A stretch of 53,904 nucleotides of DNA, taken from positions 1-53,904 of the IMG/VR virus record IMGVR_UViG_3300034022_000969, one strand, 5' to 3'. The notes beneath the pieces are model-generated. The model was not told the DNA's origin and did not search any database. It saw nothing but the letters and a program-made list of their open reading frames with translations. This document shows, piece after piece, positions 6,901 through 14,357 of the stretch (within the stretch, counting starts at the first letter, position 1; each line of letters begins with the position of its first letter). The translations under genes and the position numbers were made by a program. Source of the stretch: a virus.

Positions 6901-7282
6901 GCTGCGGCGGCAACTGGATTCGCTGAGTGATGAGGATCTGGCTGCATTGCTGGCCAGTATGCCGGTCGATGTGCCCGCCGAGACTGGCGAGGTGCAGTCG
7001 AAAAAAGAGCTATCCGAGACCCTGAAAGCCATCGCTGGCCGACAGAAGATCGAGAAAGAGCGGCGTGATGCTGCGACAGATGGCGAATTCTGGGCTCAGC
7101 TGATTTTCGACAGCAAGATCCAGCGTGATGCCTTTTTTGCGGGGCTGGCTGCGTCGCATCTGCTGGAGGATCAGTGGGTGGATGGTATAGCCTTGGCAGA
7201 GCACCTGCAGATAGAATTGCCACCGAGTCCGGTGTTATCGAGCGGTGAGCCGACAACCGCGTGGAATGAATTTGTCGGCTAG
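6881..7282 (+). CDS. Hypothetical protein upstream of the terminase
   Basis: 133 residues starting MAKKQTELRRQLDSLSDEDL, with GGGAGG upstream of the ATG at 6881. It overlaps the PP-loop gene by 20 nt. The sequence is helical and acidic, with a KIEKERRDAATDGEFWAQLI segment. It could be a packaging accessory protein by position only. No family is recognised. Confidence 0.6.
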   Translation: MAKKQTELRRQLDSLSDEDLAALLASMPVDVPAETGEVQSKKELSETLKAIAGRQKIEKERRDAATDGEFWAQLIFDSKIQRDAFFAGLAASHLLEDQWVDGIALAEHLQIELPPSPVLSSGEPTTAWNEFVG

Positions 7283-7296
7283 GAAGGGGTGAAATC

Positions 7297-7368
7297 ATGA
7301 GAGGTCGATCGGGAAGTGGGTTTGGAAAAGGGACGACGGCTGGTGCTCGCAAGCTTTCGGGGAGCTGA
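7297..7368 (+). CDS. Possible 23-residue Gly/Arg-rich peptide
   Basis: ATG at 7297 with GGAAGGGG about 8 nt upstream, encoding MRGRSGSGFGKGTTAGARKL and a few more residues before TGA at 7366-7368. It fills the gap between two genes. Only the ribosome-binding site argues for translation, and a leader or spacer role is equally possible. Confidence 0.3.
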   Translation: MRGRSGSGFGKGTTAGARKLSGS

Positions 7369-7372
7369 GTGA

Positions 7373-7894
7373 ATGGATCGTGACGCCGTTTTGAACCGAT
7401 TGAATTCGTTGCTGGCGGCCAAGCGGTCCGGGACGCAACCAGTGGAACAACCTGCTGGGCAAAACACGGATCTGACTTCCTCCCCGGTTACTCCTAGCGG
7501 GGGGCTGGGGAGGAGAGTTAGGCTGGAGGGCTCGCAGCTGACCGCGATCAAGGAAGCGCGGATGCTGGCCAGGGCGGTGAAGTGGCAGGATAAGCTGCGG
7601 TATCCTGTCGATATGACTCAGTCCGAGATTGAAGATCAGGTTGCGGAACGAGGTGAACCGCTACTGGCCGAACAGATCGCGATTGCGTCGTTCGAGCTGA
7701 TGAACGACTGGGACGGTCGGAACAAGTTGATTGGCATGCGGGCCGGGATGGACATGATCCGCACCGTGCAGGCTGATGACCACGCAAAAGAGCGATCGTC
7801 TGGCGGCGATGTCAACGTGAACATCGGCGATCAATACGTGCTTGTGCTGCCTCGGAACGGGCGGGAGTCAACGGCAATTGAGAAAGCTCCTTGA
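7373..7894 (+). CDS. Putative terminase small subunit
   Basis: 173 residues, assigned by position: it ends inside the start of the large terminase gene, the usual place of the small subunit that recognises the packaging site. The N terminus is disordered (Ser/Gly/Pro). The centre (about 55-135) is a helical region with SQLTAIKEARMLARAVKWQD and MTQSEIEDQVAERGEPLLAE, compatible with DNA-binding and oligomerisation helices. A Gly/Asn beta stretch closes the protein (GGDVNVNIGDQYVLVLP). Sequence alone does not prove the family. Confidence 0.55.
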   Translation: MDRDAVLNRLNSLLAAKRSGTQPVEQPAGQNTDLTSSPVTPSGGLGRRVRLEGSQLTAIKEARMLARAVKWQDKLRYPVDMTQSEIEDQVAERGEPLLAEQIAIASFELMNDWDGRNKLIGMRAGMDMIRTVQADDHAKERSSGGDVNVNIGDQYVLVLPRNGRESTAIEKAP

Positions 7895-9278
7895 GCCTCA
7901 CCCAGGTCCGCAGACTGCTTTCCTTGAGACCGAAGCCGACATTGCTTTGTACGGTGGTCAGGCCGGGGGCGGAAAGTCGTGGGCGCTGATTGCCGAGGCA
8001 TCTCGCAATATCGCAGACCCAAATTATGGGGCGGTGATTTTTCGCCGAACTTCTCCGCAGATCACGAACGAGGGGGGGCTTTGGGACGAAAGTTCTAAGC
8101 TGTTCCCGCATCTCGGGGGGTCGCCAAACCAAGCGTCACTTGACTGGCGATTTCGCAGCGGGGCGAACATTGGTTTTCGGCATTTACAGTACGAGACGAG
8201 CAAGTTGGCGTGGGCTGGTGCGCAAATCGCAATGATCGGGTGGGATGAGCTTACGCACTTCACCGAGTCGCAGTTTTGGTTTTTGATGTCGCGTAATCGG
8301 TCGACATGCGGAGTGCCGCCATACGTTCGAGCCACTACGAACCCAGTCCCTGCGGATGATCCGATTGGTGGGTGGGTCAATCTGTTGGTTTCTTGGTGGA
8401 TTGATCAGAAAACAGGGTTTGCGATTCCCGAGCGGTCTGGCGTGCTGCGTTGGTTCATTCGTCGCCAAGGGGAAATAATCTGGGAAGACAATCCGAAGGA
8501 TTTATTCGAAAAGTACCGTATTCAGAACCTGCCAGATAATCACGAGGACCAGCCACGGCCGAAATCGTTTACATTTATTAGCGCGAAACTCAGCGACAAT
8601 CCGACGCTGATTCGGATAAATCCCGGATATCGTGCAAACCTGCTGGCGTTGCCGGAAGTCGAAAAACAACGGTTGGCCGATGGCAATTGGAACGCCAAGC
8701 TGCAGGCCGGACTGTTTTTTAAGGTCGGTCAACTGAAGCCTTGGCCGTCGACGGAACTGCCCGCATCGGGTTGGCGATTCTGCCGAGCGTGGGACCTTGC
8801 CGCGACAGACGGGGCGGGAGACTGGACCGTTGGGGCGAAGATCGGGGCTGGGCCGGATGGGCAGTTCATTATTGCCGACATCGTGCGGGGCCAGTGGGAG
8901 AGCAACTATCGGGACAAGATCATCAAGCAAACGACCGCAGCGGACGGGGTTGGGTGCTCGGTCTGGGTTCCGCAAGACCCTGGTGCCGCTGGGAAATCTG
9001 AGGCGTCGCGAATCGTGGGGATGCTGGCCGGGCACACCGTGAAGAGGGAGACAGAGACCGGCGACAAGGCGACTCGGGCGACGGGGTTTTCCTCGCAGGT
9101 CAACGCGGGGAACGTTTGGATTATGCCTGCGGCGTGGAATCACGGGCTGACGCAACGGATGGATGCATTCCCGACGAAAGGGGTGCCAGACGACGAAATT
9201 GACTCAATGGCACATGCGTTTGTGCAGGTTTCGACTAAGATTGACCTTGGTGCTTGGTTGGAAAAGGGAGCGTTTTGA
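7878..9278 (+). CDS. terL: Terminase large subunit
   Basis: 466 residues from the TTG at 7878 (GGGAG about 10 nt upstream); a TTG at 7842 would add 12 residues. The ATPase half shows Walker A GGQAGGGKSWAL and Walker B IAMIGWDELTHF. The nuclease half shows the acidic residues of the RNase H-like fold in RAWDLAATDGAGDWT and the terminal DDEIDSMAHAF. It drives DNA into the prohead and cuts the concatemer. The overlap with the preceding gene suggests coupled translation of the two subunits. Length and motifs are typical. Confidence 0.93.
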   Translation: MRKLLEPHPGPQTAFLETEADIALYGGQAGGGKSWALIAEASRNIADPNYGAVIFRRTSPQITNEGGLWDESSKLFPHLGGSPNQASLDWRFRSGANIGFRHLQYETSKLAWAGAQIAMIGWDELTHFTESQFWFLMSRNRSTCGVPPYVRATTNPVPADDPIGGWVNLLVSWWIDQKTGFAIPERSGVLRWFIRRQGEIIWEDNPKDLFEKYRIQNLPDNHEDQPRPKSFTFISAKLSDNPTLIRINPGYRANLLALPEVEKQRLADGNWNAKLQAGLFFKVGQLKPWPSTELPASGWRFCRAWDLAATDGAGDWTVGAKIGAGPDGQFIIADIVRGQWESNYRDKIIKQTTAADGVGCSVWVPQDPGAAGKSEASRIVGMLAGHTVKRETETGDKATRATGFSSQVNAGNVWIMPAAWNHGLTQRMDAFPTKGVPDDEIDSMAHAFVQVSTKIDLGAWLEKGAF

Positions 9279-9280
9279 AA

Positions 9281-9940
9281 ATGCCGCACAACGAACAGTC
9301 ACACCTTGTTTCAAAGTTCGAACCATTGGTCACGAGAGACCAATACGGTAAACAATGGTTTCCGACAACTGGCCAGTTTGGACCAGAGACCGCCAATTCA
9401 ATGATGAGACGAATTCGGACGGGGGTGATCAGTCGATACCTGAACGGCGTGGGCTTGGACATTGGGTTTCGTGGCTCGATTCCCGACGCGCTGCCGTTCC
9501 CCGGTGCGATTGGGATCGAGCTTGATTACCCTGGCTACTACGGACGGACGCTGCCGTTTGCGGACGAGTCGCAGGATTTTGTGTACTCGTCCCATTGCCT
9601 CGAACACATTTCGGATGCTGGCAACGCGCTGCGTGACTATCATCGCGTCCTGAAAATTGGCGGTTTCATGCTGATCGCCGTGCCGCATAAGTACCTGTAC
9701 GAAAAGAAGTGGAATCTTCCTTCGAGGTACAATGGGGACCACAAGCGATTTTACACGCCAATGAAACTTATGGCCGAGATCGAGGATGCGTTGCAGCCGA
9801 ACAGCTACCGGCTGCGGCATCTGCAGGACTGCGACGATGGGTTCGATTATTCGATTGGGCCTGACCGGCACTCGTGCGGGGAGTACCAAGTCGAGTGTGT
9901 GATAGAGAAAATCAAGATGCCGAAATGGGGGTTGACATGA
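9281..9940 (+). CDS. SAM-dependent class I methyltransferase (Methyltransf_11 type)
   Basis: 219 residues from ATG 9281, 2 nt after the terminase stop. GVGLDIGFRG is the SAM-binding motif I, followed by GIELDYPG (acidic end of strand 2) and SHCLEHISDAGNAL (motif III region). RVLKIGGFMLIAVP is the typical strand-5 signature of methyltransferases acting on small molecules or sugars. It overlaps the next gene, a sugar kinase, by 4 nt (ATGA), so the pair is made together. This suggests a carbohydrate target rather than DNA. Confidence 0.8.
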   Translation: MPHNEQSHLVSKFEPLVTRDQYGKQWFPTTGQFGPETANSMMRRIRTGVISRYLNGVGLDIGFRGSIPDALPFPGAIGIELDYPGYYGRTLPFADESQDFVYSSHCLEHISDAGNALRDYHRVLKIGGFMLIAVPHKYLYEKKWNLPSRYNGDHKRFYTPMKLMAEIEDALQPNSYRLRHLQDCDDGFDYSIGPDRHSCGEYQVECVIEKIKMPKWGLT

Positions 9941-10797
9941 GGGAGATACGTCCGAAAATTGCGGTGATTGGCGACAAGATGGTCGACATTGATATTCACT
10001 GCACTTGCGAACGGATGTCACCAGAGGGGCCGTGGCCGGTGCTAAAAGTGCTTCACCATGAGCATCGTCCTGGCGGAGCTGGGAACGTTGCGGAAATGGT
10101 CAAGGCCTTGGGTTGTGATGTTTTGTTGTTGGGGGATGATGTTCCTCACGAAAAAACTCGGTATTACGTTGACGGAAAATTGACGGGACCGAGAATTGAC
10201 AGAGACTGGAACAGAAAAGCAGATAATTGCGACGTGAGAAAATGGGAGCAGTCCCTCAAGCAATTCAGGCCCGATGCCGTCATCGTCGCGGATCACGGCA
10301 AGGGTGTTGTGACCGATCAGGTGATGCGCATGATTCAAGATTACCCGTTATTCATTGATCCGATTGAGACGACTCCGATTTATGGAAGTTCGGTGAACGC
10401 TCTGGTTGGCAGCAAAAAGGAACTGCCAAAAACGATAGACGGATATTTGAATTCTCGGGATTTCAACGGAATCGTGGTTACGAAACTGGGTGCGTCGGGG
10501 ATGAAATGGAAACAATCTGCGGTCAGAACTGAGAAACACGTTCCGTCGACGGTCACAAACGCCGTGGATCCGCTCGGAGCAGGTGACCAGTTGATCGCGG
10601 GTTTGACCTGGGCTCGTTTGATGGGGAATAATTGGGACATATCAACTGAGTTGGCAAATGTCGCGGCGGGAATGCAATGTCTGCGGCGTGGTTGTGTCCC
10701 TGTCACGTTTGACGAATTGGCGAAAGAAATGTCGCTATCAATCAATCAGAACATCAAGCACTCGGATGAACTTCACGCTTCTGCCGCAGCCTGTTAG
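9937..10797 (+). CDS. PfkB-family sugar kinase resembling the kinase domain of HldE (heptose 7-phosphate kinase)
   Basis: 286 residues from ATG 9937. The N terminus follows HldE closely: IAVIGDKMVD, then RMSPEGPWPVLKV, then RPGGAGNVAEM (residues 44-54). DPLGAGDQLIAGL (about 211-223) is the PfkB signature containing the catalytic Asp. Host HldE has a second, nucleotidyltransferase domain that is absent here. HldE phosphorylates D-glycero-beta-D-manno-heptose 7-phosphate on the way to ADP-heptose. With the GT9-type transferase at 33450 this suggests a phage-encoded heptose-linked modification, although the exact sugar cannot be read from sequence. Confidence 0.78.
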   Translation: MREIRPKIAVIGDKMVDIDIHCTCERMSPEGPWPVLKVLHHEHRPGGAGNVAEMVKALGCDVLLLGDDVPHEKTRYYVDGKLTGPRIDRDWNRKADNCDVRKWEQSLKQFRPDAVIVADHGKGVVTDQVMRMIQDYPLFIDPIETTPIYGSSVNALVGSKKELPKTIDGYLNSRDFNGIVVTKLGASGMKWKQSAVRTEKHVPSTVTNAVDPLGAGDQLIAGLTWARLMGNNWDISTELANVAAGMQCLRRGCVPVTFDELAKEMSLSINQNIKHSDELHASAAAC

Positions 10798-10825
10798 AGT
10801 GTGAGCGGGCAAGTGATCAATTCAA

Positions 10826-10868
10826 CGGCTCGTCGGTCCAGATCGGATCGCCGGGCCGTGTTCGTTTT
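10826..10868 (+). promoter_or_regulatory. Leader hairpin of the CGGCTCG type
   Basis: CGGCTCG (10826-10832) pairs with CGGGCCG (10852-10858, one G-U) and is followed by TGTTCGTTTTGTGGGG, in which GGGG serves as ribosome-binding site for the GTG at 10882. The arm and its 5' flank (ATTCAACGGCTCG) repeat the element at 730. TTCACG-N17-TAGAGT just upstream may be a weak promoter. Confidence 0.6.
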
Positions 10869-10881
10869 GTGGGGAATCGAC

Positions 10882-11094
10882 GTGTCGCAACAAGCTGAAG
10901 TTGACCGCAAGCAGAAACTCGACGCGATCCTTATGCTGGAGAATCGTGTTGATCTGTTGCAGATGCGGGTTGATGCTCAGGCCGAGATCATTGCGGCGTA
11001 TCGGGACTGTATCGAGACGTTTCAAAACGAGAAACGATTACAGACTTCACTGCACTTGGCCGACTTAAAACAAATGACTTCGCCAAAATCGTGA
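10882..11094 (+). CDS. Small coiled-coil protein before the portal
   Basis: 70 residues from GTG 10882, with GGGGAA upstream. The sequence (DRKQKLDAILMLENRVDLLQ onward) is one long amphipathic helix. It lies between a leader hairpin and the portal gene in the structural operon. It may be a small scaffold or assembly factor; there is no recognised family. Confidence 0.6.
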   Translation: MSQQAEVDRKQKLDAILMLENRVDLLQMRVDAQAEIIAAYRDCIETFQNEKRLQTSLHLADLKQMTSPKS

Positions 11095-11107
11095 CCGGAG
11101 CTACGCC

Positions 11108-12604
11108 ATGCCATTACCACCGCGATTCGGCGAGTCGATCAGTCTTAACGCTGGCACGCACACGCAGGGTTTTGACTCGACCGCGCCCGCGAGCCCTGTT
11201 GCCATGTTTATGCAGGCACCTGGCAGTCGCTGGGGATCGGCTCAGGGGATGGCGTCGCTTAACGAGTGTACGAAGCACTACAATTACTGGAACTATGTCG
11301 GGATTCGCCCGATCGCGAACAAGTTTGCCCAGCTGATGCCGAACGTGGGGTATCCGGTGCCGTGCAAGAAGCATCATCAGCGAAGACTGTCACCGCGAGA
11401 TCATCGCTGGATCCGGCAGAGCTATGGGGCGACTGTGTTGCAGCATGACGGAATGGATCTGGAGACGGCTCCCGAGAATCACCCGCTGGTTCAGTTGTTT
11501 CAAGACATCAATCAGCAGGACGTGTGGCAGGAGTTTGCCTACGAGTGGATGATGTACTGGCAACTGTGCGGAAAGTCCTATTTGTGGGTGATTCCGAACG
11601 GGCTTGGGATGCCGTCTGAGGTGTATGTTCTGCCGAGTGACTGGGTCTGGCCGGTGTATTCCGCATCCGGAGAACTACATAAGTATCAAGTGATTCCGGT
11701 TGGGTATTCGGCGATTCGGATCGACCTGCCTCCCGAGGAAATCATTCAATGCAAATTCAAATCACCACGCTCGAAAATCGACGGGTGGGGCCCATTGCAG
11801 GCCGGACCGCTGTGGGTTGATAACGTCGAGGCGATCGAGAAGACTCGGAAAGCCACGTTTGACGGGGGCCCGGATGCCCGATTTATGTTCACCCTGCCAC
11901 AGGAATTCGGCGAGCCTGGCGGAGATGTGATCACGAGGATCAAGGAAAAGTTTCTTGCTCGCACGAACAACCTGCAGCGTGAACCGATGGTTGTGCCGTT
12001 CGGGATTACTGCGGTCAAAATGAGCCAGACACCGCAGGAGATGGATTTTGGAGCTTCCGGAACGATCACTCGTGACAATAATCTGGCACTGGTGGGGACT
12101 CCTGGAATCATTGCGGGTCTGGCTCACGAGTTCACCGAGGCGAACGCAGACGCATCAATGCTGGTGTTTTGCGAGAACACCATGAACCCGCTGTTTTCGC
12201 TCGCTGCGGGGATTCTGACCGAGCATTTGGCCAGCAAATACGACAAGCGACTGCGGGTGTGGTATCCCGATTGTCGGCCAGAGAATGCCGAATTCAAACT
12301 GAGGCAACTGCAGGCGGCGTCGGCCTTTGGTGGTGCGTCGCCGAACGATTGGCGGAAATACATGGGCTTCGAGATCAGCGAAGAATCGGCGTATCAAAGC
12401 GGGTATATGCCAGCCAATCTGGTTCCGCTCGTTTCTCCCGAGGATGCCGAGCCGGACGACGATTTGCCAGAGGATCCGACTGCCGAGGAAGCCGCAGCGG
12501 AAGCCGAAAAAGAGGCCTTGAAATCCGTGGCAGATGACAAAAAAGAGGCCTTGAAATCCGAAGCGGAAGCCAAGGCAGAGGACGCTCCCTCGCCGAAGGA
12601 GTGA
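11108..12604 (+). CDS. Portal protein (HK97-like)
   Basis: 498 residues. The region EIIQCKFKSPRSKIDGWGPLQAG is the conserved portal stretch that introduces the crown/stem domains. The sequence up to about 415 fits the dodecameric DNA channel at the capsid vertex. The last 70 residues are a low-complexity acidic tail with an internal repeat (KEALKSVADDK / KEALKSEAEAK). It follows the terminase and sugar genes and precedes the MuF-type protein, the usual order. Length is in the normal range once the tail is removed. Confidence 0.88.
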   Translation: MPLPPRFGESISLNAGTHTQGFDSTAPASPVAMFMQAPGSRWGSAQGMASLNECTKHYNYWNYVGIRPIANKFAQLMPNVGYPVPCKKHHQRRLSPRDHRWIRQSYGATVLQHDGMDLETAPENHPLVQLFQDINQQDVWQEFAYEWMMYWQLCGKSYLWVIPNGLGMPSEVYVLPSDWVWPVYSASGELHKYQVIPVGYSAIRIDLPPEEIIQCKFKSPRSKIDGWGPLQAGPLWVDNVEAIEKTRKATFDGGPDARFMFTLPQEFGEPGGDVITRIKEKFLARTNNLQREPMVVPFGITAVKMSQTPQEMDFGASGTITRDNNLALVGTPGIIAGLAHEFTEANADASMLVFCENTMNPLFSLAAGILTEHLASKYDKRLRVWYPDCRPENAEFKLRQLQAASAFGGASPNDWRKYMGFEISEESAYQSGYMPANLVPLVSPEDAEPDDDLPEDPTAEEAAAEAEKEALKSVADDKKEALKSEAEAKAEDAPSPKE

Positions 12605-12643
12605 CGTAATTGCGACGTAATTGCGACGTAATAGTGACGTAAT
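12603..12643. repeat. Four GACGTAAT repeats with an exact 11-bp period
   Basis: GACGTAAT occurs at 12603, 12614, 12625 and 12636 with spacer triplets TGC, TGC, AGT. The 11-bp period is close to one helical turn and is not a multiple of three, so it is not a coding repeat. It begins in the last codons of the portal gene and ends 17 nt before the next ATG. It may be a protein-binding array, for example a packaging or regulatory site. Confidence 0.7.
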
Positions 12644-12660
12644 CATAACGGTGACCGAGC

Positions 12661-13623
12661 ATGTCGAATAAATTCGCAATCTGGCCTGCTGCGGAGACGT
12701 TGGGGACCGTTGGGGCGGAATACGCGGTGGCGACTCAGCAACAGCCACAAATCATGATCTGGAAGCGTCGACAATCGGCAGACAGCGACAAGCGGGAACG
12801 GTTGCACAGCACGTTCCGACGGACTCATGCGAATCTTGAACGGCAGACGGTCGCGGCGCTGCGGCCAGTGTTTGGCGAGATGGCTGATCGGATCACCAAG
12901 CGATTCAACGATGCCGGGACGGTGGCTGTTCACGTTTTGGAGCTGTGGCACCAGGCGGAACTGGCGACTCCATTTAATGCGGCGATGCGTCCGTGTTGGT
13001 GGCGAATGGCGGAGGCGGGAATCCACTTCGAAGCGGATTGGGTCGGGACGGCAAGGCCTCAGTTTTATAGGCCTACGTTTACGCAGCAGGAGCTACCCTC
13101 GATCGACGTGGATCTGTCGGCGTTCCTGCAAAACTCGCTGCGGACGTGGATGAAAAACCGCATGGACGGCGTCTGGGCCGAGGTTTCCAAGACGATGCAT
13201 CTGCGGATTGATCGTTGTCTGCGTCGAGGCCTGCGGGATGGGTTGACGCTGAAAGAGATGGCGAAGGAATTACAGAAGACGCTGAAATCGCTTGAGGAAT
13301 ATCAGGCGGTTCGGATCGCTCGGACGGAAACGACCGGGGGAATGAATACCGGGGGCCAGTTGGAGCGCGTCGACCTTGGGATCGAGTACAAGGAGTGGAT
13401 TAGCACACTCGACAGCCGAACACGAGGTAACAAGGTCAAGGATCGCTTCGACCATATCAGCAGCAACGGCGAAGTCGTCGGCAACAAGGACGTGTTTGTC
13501 GTCAGTGCGCAAAAACTGATGTACCCTGCCGACGGTTCGCAGGGGGCGAGCGCGGGGAACATTTGTAATTGTCGCTGCTGTGCGGTAGGGGCTTGGCCGA
13601 AGTCTCCACTTTCGGTACGATAA
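12661..13623 (+). CDS. Phage head morphogenesis protein (MuF / SPP1 gp7 family)
   Basis: 320 residues. The C-terminal part carries the family pattern: IARTETTGGMNTGGQLERVD, then KEWISTLDSRTR and a final CNCRCCAVG. This minor head protein binds portal and is injected or needed for infectivity in relatives. The N-terminal 200 residues are helical with a Trp-rich stretch. It follows the portal directly, separated only by the 11-bp repeats. Confidence 0.85.
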   Translation: MSNKFAIWPAAETLGTVGAEYAVATQQQPQIMIWKRRQSADSDKRERLHSTFRRTHANLERQTVAALRPVFGEMADRITKRFNDAGTVAVHVLELWHQAELATPFNAAMRPCWWRMAEAGIHFEADWVGTARPQFYRPTFTQQELPSIDVDLSAFLQNSLRTWMKNRMDGVWAEVSKTMHLRIDRCLRRGLRDGLTLKEMAKELQKTLKSLEEYQAVRIARTETTGGMNTGGQLERVDLGIEYKEWISTLDSRTRGNKVKDRFDHISSNGEVVGNKDVFVVSAQKLMYPADGSQGASAGNICNCRCCAVGAWPKSPLSVR

Positions 13624-13656
13624 GCCCCGTGAGATTGCGCACGCGAAGGGCGACGT

Positions 13657-13938
13657 ATGCTGCGACTGTATGACCCGAACGGATTACCGCGACCTGATCT
13701 GGGACGGGTCATTACGTTTGATGCGGAATACCTGCTGAATGCCGATGGGGTTGTCGAATGCGAGTCCGACCCTGCCGAGGCTCTTGAGATCAACCAGATC
13801 TATGCAAAAGAGCGGCTCGACATTTCGAACGAGCATTTGGTCGAAGCGAGGCTGCGGCAGCTGTGTATTGCGATGCGTGGCACGTCGTACGAGGTGTTTA
13901 GCACGAAGCAGAAAGTCACCATGCCCCCCTTGTACTGA
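13657..13938 (+). CDS. Hypothetical protein of the structural block
   Basis: 93 residues starting MLRLYDPNGLPRPDLGRVIT, with GAAGGG about 8 nt upstream. The first half is beta-like, the second half helical (NEHLVEARLRQLCIAMRG). It ends just before a promoter at 13956, so it closes the portal transcript. No family is recognised. Confidence 0.6.
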   Translation: MLRLYDPNGLPRPDLGRVITFDAEYLLNADGVVECESDPAEALEINQIYAKERLDISNEHLVEARLRQLCIAMRGTSYEVFSTKQKVTMPPLY

Positions 13939-13955
13939 CTCAGACTGCATTCGCA

Positions 13956-13983
13956 TTGCGGAACCGACCTGAAACGATAAACT
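13956..13983 (+). promoter_or_regulatory. Promoter TTGCGG-N16-TAAACT
   Basis: TTGCGG (13956-13961), a 16-nt spacer and TAAACT (13978-13983). The promoter at 23886 has the same spacer length and the same -10 box, and that at 36259 is close. Transcription would begin at about 13990, so the hairpin at 14010 lies in the 5' leader. Confidence 0.6.
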
Positions 13984-14009
13984 ATTGACGTGGTTAGGAC
14001 ACACCGTTC

Positions 14010-14050
14010 AGCCCGCCCAAAGTTCGCTTTGTGCGGGCTATTTTCGTTTT
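14010..14050 (+). promoter_or_regulatory. Leader hairpin with TTCG loop
   Basis: AGCCCGC (14010-14016) pairs with GCGGGCT (14033-14039), with an inner AAAG-TTCG-CTTT. It is followed by ATTTTCGTTTT and AAGGGG, the ribosome-binding site of the gene at 14064. Same layout as the other leader elements. Confidence 0.65.
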
Positions 14051-14063
14051 AAGGGGTCTCAAA

Positions 14064-14297
14064 ATGCCGATTTTCTCCGTCACTCATACGATCCGTGGCA
14101 CCACCCAGGTCAATCGTTGCCGCATTGATGTGACCACCGATCCCGTGGCCGCTGCGGACGAGCTGAAGAGATCGCTGGCGGAAACGTTTTCGGTTCAACC
14201 GAACGAAGTCATGATCGTCAGCATTGATGGTGATGATCCGGAAGCGGCCTTCAAAAAGCCAAAACAAAAGGCTGACAAAGTCCCCGCGTCCGCATGA
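14064..14297 (+). CDS. Small hypothetical protein, first gene of the fibre transcript
   Basis: 77 residues starting MPIFSVTHTIRGTTQVNRC, with AAGGGG upstream of ATG 14064. The body has a beta-alpha-beta feel (RIDVTTDPVAAADELKRSLA), and the tail is Lys-rich. First product of the promoter at 13956. No family is recognised. Confidence 0.6.
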   Translation: MPIFSVTHTIRGTTQVNRCRIDVTTDPVAAADELKRSLAETFSVQPNEVMIVSIDGDDPEAAFKKPKQKADKVPASA

Positions 14298-14357
14298 TCG
14301 GGTCAACGTCAGAACGAGTCGTGGAAAAATCATCTCAAAGCCGGTGGAATCAAGTGA

